In this document: one piece after another, positions 16,024 to 25,495 of the stretch
How positions within the stretch are numbered: the stretch's first letter is position 1
Layout of the letters: each line of letters opens with the position of its first letter
Origin: Kibdelosporangium sp040675465
Lineage (GTDB): Bacteria; Actinomycetota; Actinomycetes; Mycobacteriales; Pseudonocardiaceae
DNA: 64,000 nt
Direction of reading: 5' to 3'
Assembly (NCBI RefSeq): GCF_040675465.1
Contig: NZ_JBFAPA010000020.1
Coordinates: forward strand, 1-64,000
Notes under the pieces: model-generated
Databases searched by the model: none
What the model was told of the DNA's origin: nothing
The model's input: only the letters and a program-made list of their open reading frames with translations
Made by a program: the position numbers and the translations under genes

Positions 16024-18846
16024 ATGCTTGGAACGGGGGACGCCTGGCTTGGAGTCGTCGCCGCACTCGAACGGGTGCAGGTGCTGCGCGATCCGGCCGG
16101 CCGCGGCCTCTGTCTCGACCTGCTCACCCACTACCTGGGTTTTCCGTTGCAGGTCCGGCATTTCCCGGCGACCAGACAGCACTTGTTCAGCATCCTGCTG
16201 GCGTGTGAGCAGGTACCGGACGCGTTCCCAGCACTGATCAAGGTTCTGGACGAGCTCGAACCGGGCTCGCAGGCGGTGCTGTCCGCGCAGCGGATGATCA
16301 CCGCGGGCATCCCGCACCAGCGTACGGACATCCCTCAGCTGCATCCGGGAGGCAGTGAAATGGATCAGCCCGTTCCCGTTCCCCTCCGAACCGCCGAGCA
16401 GCCCGCCGTGTGGGGCGCCGTCCCACCGCGCAACGACAACTTCACCGGCCGGTCCCGTCTGCTGGACGCGGTGCACGAGCACCTCGCGACCGTGGCCCTG
16501 CTGGGCATGGGCGGGGTCGGCAAGTCGCAGATCGCCACCGAGTTCGCGTACCGGAACGCGGTGAACTACGAGCTGGTCTGGTGGATCCCGGCCGAGGAGC
16601 AGACCCAGGCGCAGGCCGCTTTGGTGGAACTGGCGCAGCGGCTGCGGTTGCCGGTCGAACCGAGTGCGGACGCGGCCGTGCCTGCGGTCCTGGCCGCGCT
16701 GGGCACGGGTGAGCCGTACCGGAACTGGTTGCTGGTCTTCGACAACGCCGACCGCCCGGAGGATGTCCGCCCGTTCTTCCCCAAGGGCCCGGGTCATGTG
16801 TTGATCACCTCCCGCAACGCCCAGTGGGCCACGGTCACCGAGGCGGTCGAGGTGGATGTCTTCTCCAGAACGGAAAGCGTGCAACTGCTGCAGCGCCGCA
16901 ACCGGGACCTCACCGACACCGACGCGAACCGGCTTGCCGAAGCATTGGGCGACTTGCCTTTGGCGGTCGAGCAGGCCGCGGCCTGGCACGCGGAAACGGG
17001 AATGCCGGTCGACGACTACCTCGACCTCTATGAGGACAGGCGGGAACAGTTGCGCTCCAACGACGACGTCCAGCTCGCGGTGGCAGCGACGTGGGCGCTC
17101 TCGATGGACCGGCTGAGCACCGAGAACCAGGGCGCGTTCGTTCTGCTGCGAGTGTGCGCTTTCCTCGCACCGGAACCTATTCCACGCACGATGTTCGTCA
17201 ACGTCCCCGAGCTGCCCGGATTCGCACGCCTGGAGGAGACGCTGCGGGACCCGGTGCAGCTCAGCCGGGCCATCCGGGACATCAACCGCTACAGCCTCGC
17301 GCGAGTCGACCAGCGCACCGACACGATCCAGCTGCATCGGTTGGTACAGCTGGCTTTGCGCGTCCAGCTGGACGAGACTTCGCAACGCGAACTGCGGCAC
17401 GCGGCGCACCTGATCCTGGCCAGCGCGGATCCCGGCCAGCCGGACAACGTCGAGGCCTGGTCGCGGTATTCCGAGCTTATGCCGCATGCGATCGCCTGCC
17501 AGGCCGCGGACTGCATGAATCCGCGCGCGCGGCGGCTGGCGATCAATGTCGTCGTTTTCCTGTTCGCCTGGGGAGATCCGGAGGCTGCCCGGGAAATGGC
17601 CGCTGACCTGGTCACTCGTTGGCAGGACACGCTCGGCGAGAACCACCGCGACACGCTCATCGCGGCCCGCTGGATCGGGCGCGCGCTACGTCAGCTGGGC
17701 CGGTTCGACGAGGCAAGACGGGTGGGCGAACGAACTTTGACGTTGATGCGCGACCACCTCGGCGACGACCACGAGGACACCCTGCTGACCGCGCACGCCG
17801 TCGCGTCGGATTGGCGCGCCAAAGGGGATTTCCGTGCGGCGCGAGACTTGAACGAGGACGCCTACCGCAAAGCCCGCGCGCGGTTCGGTGACGACGACAC
17901 ACATACCTTGGCAGCGGCCAACAATTACGCGCTGAGCCTCAGGTTGAACGGTGACCCGGAGGCGGCGCGCATTCTCGACGAGGACACCTGGCGGCGGAAA
18001 GTCGTTGTCCAGGGCGAGAACCACCGGCACACACTGTTGACTTTGGACAACCTGTCGGTGGATCTGCTGGAGTGCGGGCGATGGCTGCAGGCGCGTCAGA
18101 TGCAGGAGCTGACCGTGCGGCGGTTCCGCGAACACGTCGGCGTCCGGCACCCGATGACCTTGGCGGCCACCAAGAACCTGGCCGTGGCGCGGCGGAGATC
18201 TGGTGACCCCGCGACCGCCCTTCCGCTGGCACAACTGGCTTTTGATGGGTTTGTGTCCCGCTACGGACCTGGCCAGCCGGATGCCATGTCGGCTCTGATG
18301 TGCCTGTCGGTGAACCTGCGTCAACTCGGCCGCCGCGAGGAGGCCCGCCAGCTCGGCCTGCGCGTGCATTCGCTTTACCAACAGGCTTGGGGCGACCGGC
18401 ATCCGTTCACGTCGGCCGCCGCAACAAACCTCGCGGTCACCCTCGGTGTGCTGGGTGAACTCGGCGAGGCCCGGTACCTCAACGACAAGGCCCTGCGCCG
18501 CATGCGGGCCGTCCTCGGCAACGACCATCCGTTCACCCTGGCCTGCGCGGTCAATCTCGCCACCGACCTGGCTCGGTCCGGCCAGTACGGCGCTGCCCGC
18601 GACCTCAACCTGGCCACTCTCGACCGTGCCCGCAGCGCGCTGGCTGTCGATCACCCCACCACCCTCGCCGCCGCCATCAACCTGGCCATGGACCTCCGCA
18701 GCCTCGGTCAGCACGACGAGTCCGCCGACCTGCAGAACGACACCGTCGAACGCCTCAGCCAGGTCCTCGGCCCCGACCACCCGGCGACCATCAGCGCGGC
18801 CAACAACCACAGAGCGGTGGCGGATATTGACGCCCCACAGATCTGA
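16024..18846 (+). CDS. EAD2-like / NB-ARC / TPR STAND protein
   Basis: 940 aa. Residues about 5-100 resemble the effector-associated domain EAD2; then comes a short linker and VWGAVPPRNDNFTGR, an NB-ARC NTPase with P-loop GMGGVGKS (161-168), Walker B-like WLLVFDNAD, and about ten TPR-type repeats (roughly 500-930), each with a GDDHEDTL/LGNDHPFTL-like turn. This is the regulatory-switch architecture of STAND proteins, in which the repeats sense a ligand and the N-terminal domain recruits an effector. Related NB-ARC-TPR proteins occur in FxSxx-COOH RiPP clusters. ATG 16024 has a ggaggtgg site 6 nt upstream. It converges on an HExxH hydroxylase gene 8 bp downstream. Confidence 0.88.
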   Translation: MLGTGDAWLGVVAALERVQVLRDPAGRGLCLDLLTHYLGFPLQVRHFPATRQHLFSILLACEQVPDAFPALIKVLDELEPGSQAVLSAQRMITAGIPHQRTDIPQLHPGGSEMDQPVPVPLRTAEQPAVWGAVPPRNDNFTGRSRLLDAVHEHLATVALLGMGGVGKSQIATEFAYRNAVNYELVWWIPAEEQTQAQAALVELAQRLRLPVEPSADAAVPAVLAALGTGEPYRNWLLVFDNADRPEDVRPFFPKGPGHVLITSRNAQWATVTEAVEVDVFSRTESVQLLQRRNRDLTDTDANRLAEALGDLPLAVEQAAAWHAETGMPVDDYLDLYEDRREQLRSNDDVQLAVAATWALSMDRLSTENQGAFVLLRVCAFLAPEPIPRTMFVNVPELPGFARLEETLRDPVQLSRAIRDINRYSLARVDQRTDTIQLHRLVQLALRVQLDETSQRELRHAAHLILASADPGQPDNVEAWSRYSELMPHAIACQAADCMNPRARRLAINVVVFLFAWGDPEAAREMAADLVTRWQDTLGENHRDTLIAARWIGRALRQLGRFDEARRVGERTLTLMRDHLGDDHEDTLLTAHAVASDWRAKGDFRAARDLNEDAYRKARARFGDDDTHTLAAANNYALSLRLNGDPEAARILDEDTWRRKVVVQGENHRHTLLTLDNLSVDLLECGRWLQARQMQELTVRRFREHVGVRHPMTLAATKNLAVARRRSGDPATALPLAQLAFDGFVSRYGPGQPDAMSALMCLSVNLRQLGRREEARQLGLRVHSLYQQAWGDRHPFTSAAATNLAVTLGVLGELGEARYLNDKALRRMRAVLGNDHPFTLACAVNLATDLARSGQYGAARDLNLATLDRARSALAVDHPTTLAAAINLAMDLRSLGQHDESADLQNDTVERLSQVLGPDHPATISAANNHRAVADIDAPQI

Positions 18847-18854
18847 CTTGACGA

Positions 18855-20145
18855 CTACCGCAGGGAGCGGAGGCGGTCGGCCATTCCGGCGACGAATTTC
18901 CGGCCGTCTTCGGTCAATCCCGAAGTGTTCCGGATGGCGGTGAAGGCCGTCTCAAGCTGTTCGCGAGCGGTGCCGAGATGGAATTGCGCAGCCTCGTCGC
19001 CGAATTCGCGCTGAGTGTGCCAGAAAATGGCGACCTGGAGAAAAGAATAAATGCCGTGCAGGACACCGCTCAATGGCCGAGGGTCCTCGCGCCACGGCGA
19101 CGCGAAAAGAGTTTCATCGGCCGGGTCGAACAGTGCGGAAATCCGAATGATCGCACTGAACTTGCTGTGCGCGAATTCGTGGACGAGCGTTTCGGCGACC
19201 TCGGCCGCGGTTGGCCGAGGCGCGAGGCCGATGCAGCCGAACCCGTCCCGGGGCGTGCCGCTGTAGGGAGTGGACCCGCCGCCGGGCAGGGCGGGCACGA
19301 GCAACGTCAGTGCCAGATCCAGCTGGGCCGCCATCGCGGGATGGTTCTGCCGCAGCAGTTCCCACGCCGCGGCCAGCATGTCCCGCCAGCGCGCGAAGTC
19401 CTCATCGGACAACCGCACGAGCACTTCCCGCGGCAGGCCCCGGTATGGCTCGAGATCGTCCAGCAGTACGCCCCCTGCGGACAGGCGGCGGGAGGCACGC
19501 CACCGCGGACCGTCCACTCCGACGTCGGTGAGCACAAGATCAGACAGGATCACCTTGTCGCTCATGTGTCCGATGGGGACGAGGGACCACTCCTCGGTCA
19601 GGCCGAGGTCCGCCACGCCCAGCGACGGCAGTACGACTTTTCCCTTGCGAGCAAGTACTTGCCCGGTGAACTCGACGCCACTCAGGATCGCAGCGGCCGC
19701 CGCGATGTTGTCCCCGTACCGGGCCACCGTCCAGTGAGGATTCCTCAGCGTACGGCCCAGCCACACGGCGACCGGCGGGTGGCCGAGCAATCGGAAGGCG
19801 GCCGCCCGGTCCGCGGTGATCGCCCGTTTGAGCAGGTCACAGGCCGCCTGGAGGGTCGGGGCGACCTTCAGCGACTGGGGCAGCAGGAGCAGCACCCAGC
19901 TCAGCTGGGTCGACATCAGCTTCTGGAGCGTGGCCACGGCCTCGCGGCAGTGTGCGATGTCGTCCCATTCGGCTGCGGACAGGTCATATTTGCGCAACTG
20001 GGTCCTCGCCGCAGTACTGATTCTGGAGCACTGGCGGGATGCGATCGTTTGCCTTACCGAACAGCTCGGCGAGTTCCGCCAGCTCGGCGCTCGCGAACAG
20101 CTCGTCGACGGCGACATCGGTGAGGTCAGGCAGCAAAGCAGTCAC
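18855..20145 (-). CDS. Orphan HExxH-type peptide beta-hydroxylase, apparent frameshift
   Basis: Most of the protein (about 370 aa, 18855 to about 19990) reads in one frame. It contains HEFAHSKFSAII (HExxH at 19167-19181) and a downstream SPWREDPRPLSGVLHGIYSF block, typical of aKG-HExxH peptide beta-hydroxylases tied to FxSxx-type RiPP systems. The plausible N-terminus lies in another frame: GTG 20145, preceded by aaagga, encodes VTALLPDLTDVAVDELFASA and stops at 19984. The main frame upstream of about 20000 is Ser/Arg/Cys-rich noise. A one-base insertion (or two-base loss) near 19985-20035 would join them. Either the gene is broken or the base call is wrong. No radical-SAM gene or precursor peptide is nearby. 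Confidence 0.72.
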
Positions 20146-20290
20146 TGAAGGTCCTTTCCGATGAGCGGGATCCCCCAGACGCGGGAATGGTAACCCCGGG
20201 AATCTCGACTCCGCTCGTCGCACATACCCGACACGCCAGGTCGCAAATATTGACTTCGCTGAAGCGCTCTTCTCAACGGCCGCTGGGGTA

Positions 20291-20308
20291 TTAGGCCAAA
20301 TGGCCTAA
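20291..20308. promoter_or_regulatory. Perfect 18-bp palindrome (operator candidate)
   Basis: TTAGGCCAAATGGCCTAA is a perfect inverted repeat, 8-bp arms around AA. It lies 56 bp upstream of the acyltransferase start and about 145 bp upstream of the hydroxylase start on the other strand. It is locally AT-rich in a GC-rich background. The cognate regulator is unknown; the arms resemble IdeR-type TTAGG/CCTAA half-sites only partly. Confidence 0.55.
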
Positions 20309-20364
20309 TCGTTCGTCGGGGTGCTGGGCGTTCGCGTGGGCGGGTCGTCCTCTACTTTGTCGGC

Positions 20365-21123
20365 ATGACGTCGATGTGGGGTTCGCCGGTGGCGGCCAGG
20401 GCAAGGGCGTGGTGGCGGGCGCGCAACGATCCGGGGCAGGCGCGGTTCCTGACCGTGGACTCGCTGCGGTGGGTGATCCGCAACCGGGCGTGGACGCCGT
20501 GGTACCTGGTGCGGTACTGGCGGCTGCTGCGGTTCCGGCTGGCCAACCCGCACGTCATCCTGCGCGGCATGGTGTTCCTGGGCAAGAATGTCGAGCTGCA
20601 CTGCCGGCCCGGCTACGGCCGGCTGGAGATCGGCCGGTGGGTGCACATCGGCGACGGCAATGCGATCCGCTGCCACGAGGGTTCGCTGCGGATCGGCGAC
20701 AAGGCCGTGTTCGGGCGGATGAACGTGGTCAACTGCTACCTCGACATCGAGTTCGGCGACGCCTCGCTGGTGGCCGACTGGGTGTATATCTGCGACTTCG
20801 ATCACGTCACCGAGGACATCCACGTGCCGATCAAGGACCAGGGCATCGTGAAGTCGCCGGTGCGGATCGGCCCGGACACGTGGATCGGCACCAAGGTGTC
20901 GGTGCTGCGCGGCACCAGGATTGGCCGCGGCTGCGTGATGGGCGCGCATTCCGTGGTGCGCGGCGAGATTCCCGACTACGCCATCGCGGTGGGCTCACCG
21001 GCCCGGGTCGTGCGCGACCGGCTGGCCGATTACGAGGCGAAAGCGGAGCGCCGGGCGGCGATCGCGGATATGGACCGGAAAGCCCGCGAAGCGGTGAAAA
21101 AGGCGCTGAAAGAGGACGTTTAG
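20365..21123 (+). CDS. Hexapeptide-repeat acyltransferase
   Basis: 252 aa. The central left-handed beta-helix (about 65-205) holds LEIGRWVHIGDGNAIRC, LRIGDKAVFG and VRIGPDTWIGTKVSVLRGTRIGRGC; the catalytic-type His is probably in CDFDHVTED. A basic N-terminus and a charged helical C-terminus complete it. Such enzymes acetylate or acylate sugars. It sits beside the GT4/GH57/methyltransferase locus and matches Rv3034c by position (from memory), so it may acylate the same polysaccharide. A TACTTT element 7 nt before the ATG suggests leaderless transcription. Its stop overlaps the stop of the convergent GT gene. Confidence 0.85.
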   Translation: MTSMWGSPVAARARAWWRARNDPGQARFLTVDSLRWVIRNRAWTPWYLVRYWRLLRFRLANPHVILRGMVFLGKNVELHCRPGYGRLEIGRWVHIGDGNAIRCHEGSLRIGDKAVFGRMNVVNCYLDIEFGDASLVADWVYICDFDHVTEDIHVPIKDQGIVKSPVRIGPDTWIGTKVSVLRGTRIGRGCVMGAHSVVRGEIPDYAIAVGSPARVVRDRLADYEAKAERRAAIADMDRKAREAVKKALKEDV

Positions 21124-22370
21124 CTGAACGCGTTGCCGGTGGCGATCTTGGGCCGGCCCAACGGCCCTCGATCGCACACCTGAGCGGACGCGTAGACGTC
21201 GATTGTGGACGCGGCGATGTGCGCCCAGTCGAAATCGCTCGACAGCCGCGCTTTGGCGGCCTTGGCGCGGCGTTTGGCCGCGGCGGGGTCGTCGAGTACC
21301 GCCCGGACGGCGGCGGTCATGCCGTCGATGTCCCCGGGTGGGAACGACAGGCCGGTCTCGCCGTCGATGACCACCTCGCCCAGCCCGCCCGCGGTCGACG
21401 CGACCAGCGGAGCCCCGGCGGCGGCCGCCTCCAGCGCCACGATCCCGAACGGCTCGTACTTGCTCGGCAGCACGACGACGTCCGCGGCGGCCAGGGCGGC
21501 CACGAGCTGGTCGTCGGTGAGGTGGCCGACGAAGTCGACGGACCGCTTGACCCGCGCCTTGCGGGCGTCCTCGATCAGCTGCGGGCCGTGGATTCCCTTG
21601 CCCGCCACCACGAGCCGCGTGCCCGGGTGCGACCGGCGGATCCGCGGCAGGGCGGCGATCAGGTCCTGGACGCCCTTCTCCCACTCCAGCCGGCCGAAGA
21701 ACAGCAGCATCGGCCCGCCGCCGGGGTTGTACTGCTCGTGCGTGGCGCGGACGGTCGCGGCGGGCACCCGCCAGGACCGTTGCGAGATCCCGTTGTGGAT
21801 CACGGTGATGTCCGCCGGATCGAGGTCGAACAGGAACGCGACCTCGGTGCGCATCGCCGCCGAACAGGTCACCAGGGCGTCGGCGCGGTTGGCCAGCCAC
21901 CACTCGACCGAGTGCACCTGCTGGTTCAACGGGTGCGACAGCCACCCGCTGTGCCGGCCGGCCTCGGTCGCGTGAATCGTCGCGACCAGGGGCTTGCGGG
22001 TGTGGTCGGCCAGCGCGACGGCGGGGTGCGTGACCAGCCAGTCGTGCGCGTGGATGACGTCCGGCGACCACTCGTCCAGCAGCGCGAGCCCGGCGCGGAC
22101 CATCGCGTGGCCCATGGCCAGGGTCCACGCCACCAGGTCACGCTCGAACACCAGGTGCGGCGGGTCCTCGGCGACGCGGATCACCCGCACGCCCTCGCTC
22201 ACCTCGTCGGTGGTGGGGTGCGTCGACGCGTCCGTCCCGGCCTGCTGGCGGCACAGCACGACGACCTCGTGTCCTTGCGCCGCGACCTGCGTGGCCAGCG
22301 CGTGCACATGACGGCCCAGCCCACCGACGATCACCGGCGGGTACTCCCAGGACAACATCAAGACGCGCAT
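21120..22370 (-). CDS. GT4 alpha-glucan glycosyltransferase
   Basis: 416-aa GT-B fold enzyme. The N-terminal nucleotide-sugar synthase motif VGGLGRHVHALA (about 15-26), HAHDWL (about 110), LLFFGRLEWEKG at the start of the C-terminal domain, and the EX7E motif EPFGIVALEAAAAGAPL are present. It resembles glycogen synthase/GlgM and the mycobacterial Rv3032 enzyme that elongates alpha-1,4-glucan and methylglucose lipopolysaccharide. It is third in a leftward run after a GH57 branching enzyme (49 bp upstream) and a methyltransferase. Cytosolic. Confidence 0.92.
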   Translation of the reverse strand: MRVLMLSWEYPPVIVGGLGRHVHALATQVAAQGHEVVVLCRQQAGTDASTHPTTDEVSEGVRVIRVAEDPPHLVFERDLVAWTLAMGHAMVRAGLALLDEWSPDVIHAHDWLVTHPAVALADHTRKPLVATIHATEAGRHSGWLSHPLNQQVHSVEWWLANRADALVTCSAAMRTEVAFLFDLDPADITVIHNGISQRSWRVPAATVRATHEQYNPGGGPMLLFFGRLEWEKGVQDLIAALPRIRRSHPGTRLVVAGKGIHGPQLIEDARKARVKRSVDFVGHLTDDQLVAALAAADVVVLPSKYEPFGIVALEAAAAGAPLVASTAGGLGEVVIDGETGLSFPPGDIDGMTAAVRAVLDDPAAAKRRAKAAKARLSSDFDWAHIAASTIDVYASAQVCDRGPLGRPKIATGNAFS

Positions 22371-22419
22371 GAGGCACTGATCCTCGCATCCCCGGTCCCG
22401 GACCTACTCACCGGTACCC

Positions 22420-23910
22420 CTAACAAGTGCTTGGTAGACCTCGGGCGTCCAGGTGACCGAACAGGTAGTCCTCCGCCCGCAGCTGCCCGGCGCGGGCGGT
22501 AGCGCGGTCCAAGTGGCCCAGCCGAAGCAGCTCGGACAGCTCGCCGAACCGCTCCGCGTGCACCTTCGCCCGTCGCCGCGCGTAGTCGGCGGCCGAGTCC
22601 TTGGTGACCATGAACGCCCAGTCGCTGGACAACGCGAGCAAGGCCTCGCGAACGAGCTGGTCGGCCGCGGAACTCCGGTACCCGCGCGGGAAAGAGTCCA
22701 CAACAGACAGAAGGTCGTGCTGCAGCGACGATCCCATGGCCACCAGGTCGGCGACCTGCTCGCCGTCCCAGTTGCGCCAGTCCTTTCCGCTGCCCCACGA
22801 GGAAGCGGGCAGGTCCACCCGCGAACCCACGTGCCCGGCCTCGATCGCGCCCTGCAGGGTCGTCACCCGGACCCCGGCCTCGGGCAGGCTGCGCAGCACG
22901 GTTTCCAGCCACGCCGGGCCCTCGTGCCACCAGTGCCCGAACAACTCGGTGTCATAAGCCGCCACCACGAGGGAATCCGGCGGCAGACCGTCCAAACGCC
23001 GCACAACCGTGTCCACGAAGTCCTGCGCATGTTGTTGTACCGCAAGGGCAGCACGCGCGGGCTCGTACGGTTGCTTCTCCTCAGGCGGGACCTGCTTGCC
23101 GGTCACGCGGGACGGCTTCAGCCCGGAAGGATGGTCGTACGTATGGAAATCACGGTAGTCGGCGTGCCCGGGGTACCCGGCCTTCGGCGACCAGACGCGG
23201 TAGGTGACTTCGAGGTCGCGGCCGAAGCACACGACATCCGAGTCACCCACAGTCCGTGCCGCGGCGGTGTTTCCGTGCAACGAAGGACCGTCCACAAGGA
23301 ACCGTTGCACGCCCGCGGCCGCGTACCCGACTTCCATCCCTGGCGCGTAGCCACATTCCGGCGCCCAGATCCCGGCCGGGCGGTGGCCGATCCGTGACTG
23401 GGTGTCGTCCAACCCGGTTCGCAACGCGAAGTCGCGGACCTGCGGCTCCAGCAACGGCTGGAACGGGTGCGTGGCGGGGCCACCCAGCAGCTCGATCACA
23501 CCCGAGTCGGCCAACGGCCGCAGCACGGGCGAAAACCCGTGCCGCCACTGGGTTTCGAACGTCTCCAAGGCCCGGGCGGACGTCTGGAACTCGGCCGCCG
23601 CGAGGTCCCGCAGCACCGGGTCGCGCCACCGGGTCCCGGCGAACTGGGACCGCAGATGCCAGTTGCCCAGCCAGTCGTGAAAGGCGCGCAGGCAATACGG
23701 ATCGTCGAGCTGCGCGGCCAGAACCGGAGTGACGCCAAGGGTGAGCATGTCCCGCCGGCCCTCGTCGGCGAACCGCTGCAACAGGTCCACGACCGGCAGG
23801 TACGAGTGCGCCCACGCCTGGTAGAGCCATTCCTCGCCGACCGGCCAGGTTCCGTGGTGCGCCAGCCACGGCAGGTGGCTGTGCAGGACGATGCAGAACG
23901 TGCCCCTCAC
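22420..23910 (-). CDS. GH57 alpha-glucan branching enzyme (DUF1957)
   Basis: 496 aa. A GH57 (beta/alpha)7 barrel begins with IVLHSHLPWL; the nucleophile Glu185 is in GIWAPECGYAPG and the acid Asp320 in AAYDTELFGHWWHEGP. A DUF1957 helical C-terminal domain (about 400-496) follows. Both are typical of 1,4-alpha-glucan branching enzymes such as mycobacterial Rv3031. It overlaps the methyltransferase gene by 4 nt (ATGA), so the two are coupled. It introduces alpha-1,6 branches in the glucan made by the GT4 enzyme. Confidence 0.92.
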   Translation of the reverse strand: MRGTFCIVLHSHLPWLAHHGTWPVGEEWLYQAWAHSYLPVVDLLQRFADEGRRDMLTLGVTPVLAAQLDDPYCLRAFHDWLGNWHLRSQFAGTRWRDPVLRDLAAAEFQTSARALETFETQWRHGFSPVLRPLADSGVIELLGGPATHPFQPLLEPQVRDFALRTGLDDTQSRIGHRPAGIWAPECGYAPGMEVGYAAAGVQRFLVDGPSLHGNTAAARTVGDSDVVCFGRDLEVTYRVWSPKAGYPGHADYRDFHTYDHPSGLKPSRVTGKQVPPEEKQPYEPARAALAVQQHAQDFVDTVVRRLDGLPPDSLVVAAYDTELFGHWWHEGPAWLETVLRSLPEAGVRVTTLQGAIEAGHVGSRVDLPASSWGSGKDWRNWDGEQVADLVAMGSSLQHDLLSVVDSFPRGYRSSAADQLVREALLALSSDWAFMVTKDSAADYARRRAKVHAERFGELSELLRLGHLDRATARAGQLRAEDYLFGHLDARGLPSTC

Positions 23911-24650
23911 GGTTTGACCGCCACGCCGACGAGATCGAGGCTGTTGTCCACATCGGACGCGGCGAGCACGAAGTCCTGGCTGGTGATCGACTTCACCGCG
24001 CCGAGCAGGTCCTCAGGCCAGGCGCCGCCGGAGACCGCGACCCGCACCTGCGCCTCGATGATCGACCCGAACCGCGCGTCCAGCTCGCGGATCGCCGGAC
24101 CGTGGCTCAACCCGGCCATCAGCTCGATCCGGAAACCGGCGTCCACCAGCAACGATGTCAGCTCAGCGGCGGAGAGCTCCCTGGTGTGGAACGGGTTCAG
24201 CGGCTTGTCCAGGCCGGGCGAGAAGGTGATCCGGTTCGGCGTGGTGATCAGCAGCCGCCCACCCGGCCGCAGCACGCGCAGGCACTCGGCCAGGAACCCG
24301 GGCTGGTCCCACAGATGCTCGATGACCTGCAGGTTCGCCACCACATCGACGGACGCCGACGCCAGCGGCAGGCCGGCCAGGTTGCCCCGCAGAACCTGCA
24401 CCCGCGGATACGCGCGGGCCACGTGCTGGGTCGTGAGCAGGTCGTAGTCGAGCCCGATGACGGTCCTCGCCGTGCCCGCGAGCAGGTCGGCGCCGTATCC
24501 CTCACCGCACCCGGCCTCCAGGACGACCGCGTCCCGGCAGTACGAGGCCAGGATCAAGTACGCGGCCTCGTGTCGCCGGAACCAGTAGTTCTCCTCGGCG
24601 ACACCGGGCACGGTCCGTTCACCCGTCAGCGGGAGAGGATCAGCCGTCAC
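23907..24650 (-). CDS. SAM-dependent methyltransferase of the glucan locus
   Basis: 247 aa from a GTG start. The SAM motif is VVLEAGCGEGYGADLLA (about 39-55), with VIEHLWDQPGFLAECLRVLRPGGRLLITTPN further on. First gene of the methyltransferase-GH57-GT4 run; same arrangement as Rv3030-Rv3031-Rv3032. Probably methylates a sugar or saccharide of the product, by analogy with methylglucose lipopolysaccharide; the acceptor is not deducible. A DnaA box sequence (TTGTCCACA, 23944) lies in its 3' end. Confidence 0.85.
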   Translation of the reverse strand: MTADPLPLTGERTVPGVAEENYWFRRHEAAYLILASYCRDAVVLEAGCGEGYGADLLAGTARTVIGLDYDLLTTQHVARAYPRVQVLRGNLAGLPLASASVDVVANLQVIEHLWDQPGFLAECLRVLRPGGRLLITTPNRITFSPGLDKPLNPFHTRELSAAELTSLLVDAGFRIELMAGLSHGPAIRELDARFGSIIEAQVRVAVSGGAWPEDLLGAVKSITSQDFVLAASDVDNSLDLVGVAVKP

Positions 24651-24741
24651 CCCGGCAGCCTACCCACGAGTACGCCGACCTTCGTGCAAGGTAGTTTGTG
24701 CACAGGGAGTGACGAGTATTAGCACAGAGTGGGGATCCACC

Positions 24742-25473
24742 ATGATCACACGTCGATCCATGCTGGCCGGCGCCGCCGGGGTGGCGGGAACGGTGCTGTT
24801 CGGGGGTACCGCGCAGGCCGCGGCCTGCGGGCCGGACGTCGAGCTGCGGGCGCGGCCGGACCTCGCGGTCACCGTCCGCAGCCGGGCCGGCTGGGGCGCG
24901 AACGAGAACCACCGGTTCGACAGCGCGGGCAAGGAGATCTGGCCCGCGGAGTTCTACAAGATCCAGGCGGTCACCGTGCACCACGCCGGGTACGACGACG
25001 GCAAGGACCCGGTCGCCGCCGTCCGCGACATCTACTACAACCACGCCGTCACCAGCGGCTACGGCGACATCGGCTACCACCTGCTGATCGACTGGAACGG
25101 CGTGGTCTACGAAGGCCGCTACTCCGGTACCGACTGCGTGCCGGTGCTCAACCCCAGTGGCCTGGCCGTGAACGCGGCCCACGTCGTCAACTACAACGCG
25201 GCCAACGTCGGCATCTGCCTGCTGCACAACCTCAGCACGGTCCAGCCGACCCAAGCCGCCCTGGACGCCCTCACCCGCACCGCCGCCGTCCTCTGCTCGC
25301 TCAGCAAGCTCGACCCGACTGCCACGATCAAGTACACCAACCCGATCAACAACAAGACCGCGACCGTGCCGAGCCTGTCCGGTCACCGCGACTGGGCCGA
25401 AACCGAATGCCCAGGCAACCTGCTCTACCCCCAGCTGCCCCAGATCCGCGCCAACGCCAAAAAGCTCCTCTGA
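24742..25473 (+). CDS. Secreted PGRP-type N-acetylmuramoyl-L-alanine amidase
   Basis: 243 aa. A Tat-type signal peptide (TRRSMLAGAAGVAGTVLFGG, cleavage near AQA-A) is followed by an SH3-free amidase_2/PGRP domain. The zinc ligands are visible: TVHHAG (His80/81), GYHLLIDWNG and SGHRDWAETECPG (His215, Cys223). It cleaves the peptide stem from glycan in the cell wall. Start ATG 24742 follows aggggatccacc, a weak ribosome site. Convergent with the GGDEF/EAL gene 22 bp away. Confidence 0.92.
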   Translation: MITRRSMLAGAAGVAGTVLFGGTAQAAACGPDVELRARPDLAVTVRSRAGWGANENHRFDSAGKEIWPAEFYKIQAVTVHHAGYDDGKDPVAAVRDIYYNHAVTSGYGDIGYHLLIDWNGVVYEGRYSGTDCVPVLNPSGLAVNAAHVVNYNAANVGICLLHNLSTVQPTQAALDALTRTAAVLCSLSKLDPTATIKYTNPINNKTATVPSLSGHRDWAETECPGNLLYPQLPQIRANAKKLL

Positions 25474-25495
25474 CGGCCGCACTCACAAGGGGTGA

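Noticed and set aside
20376..22502. 708-codon plus-strand frame across the acyltransferase and GT genes
   Set aside because: Shadow frame of two well-supported genes.
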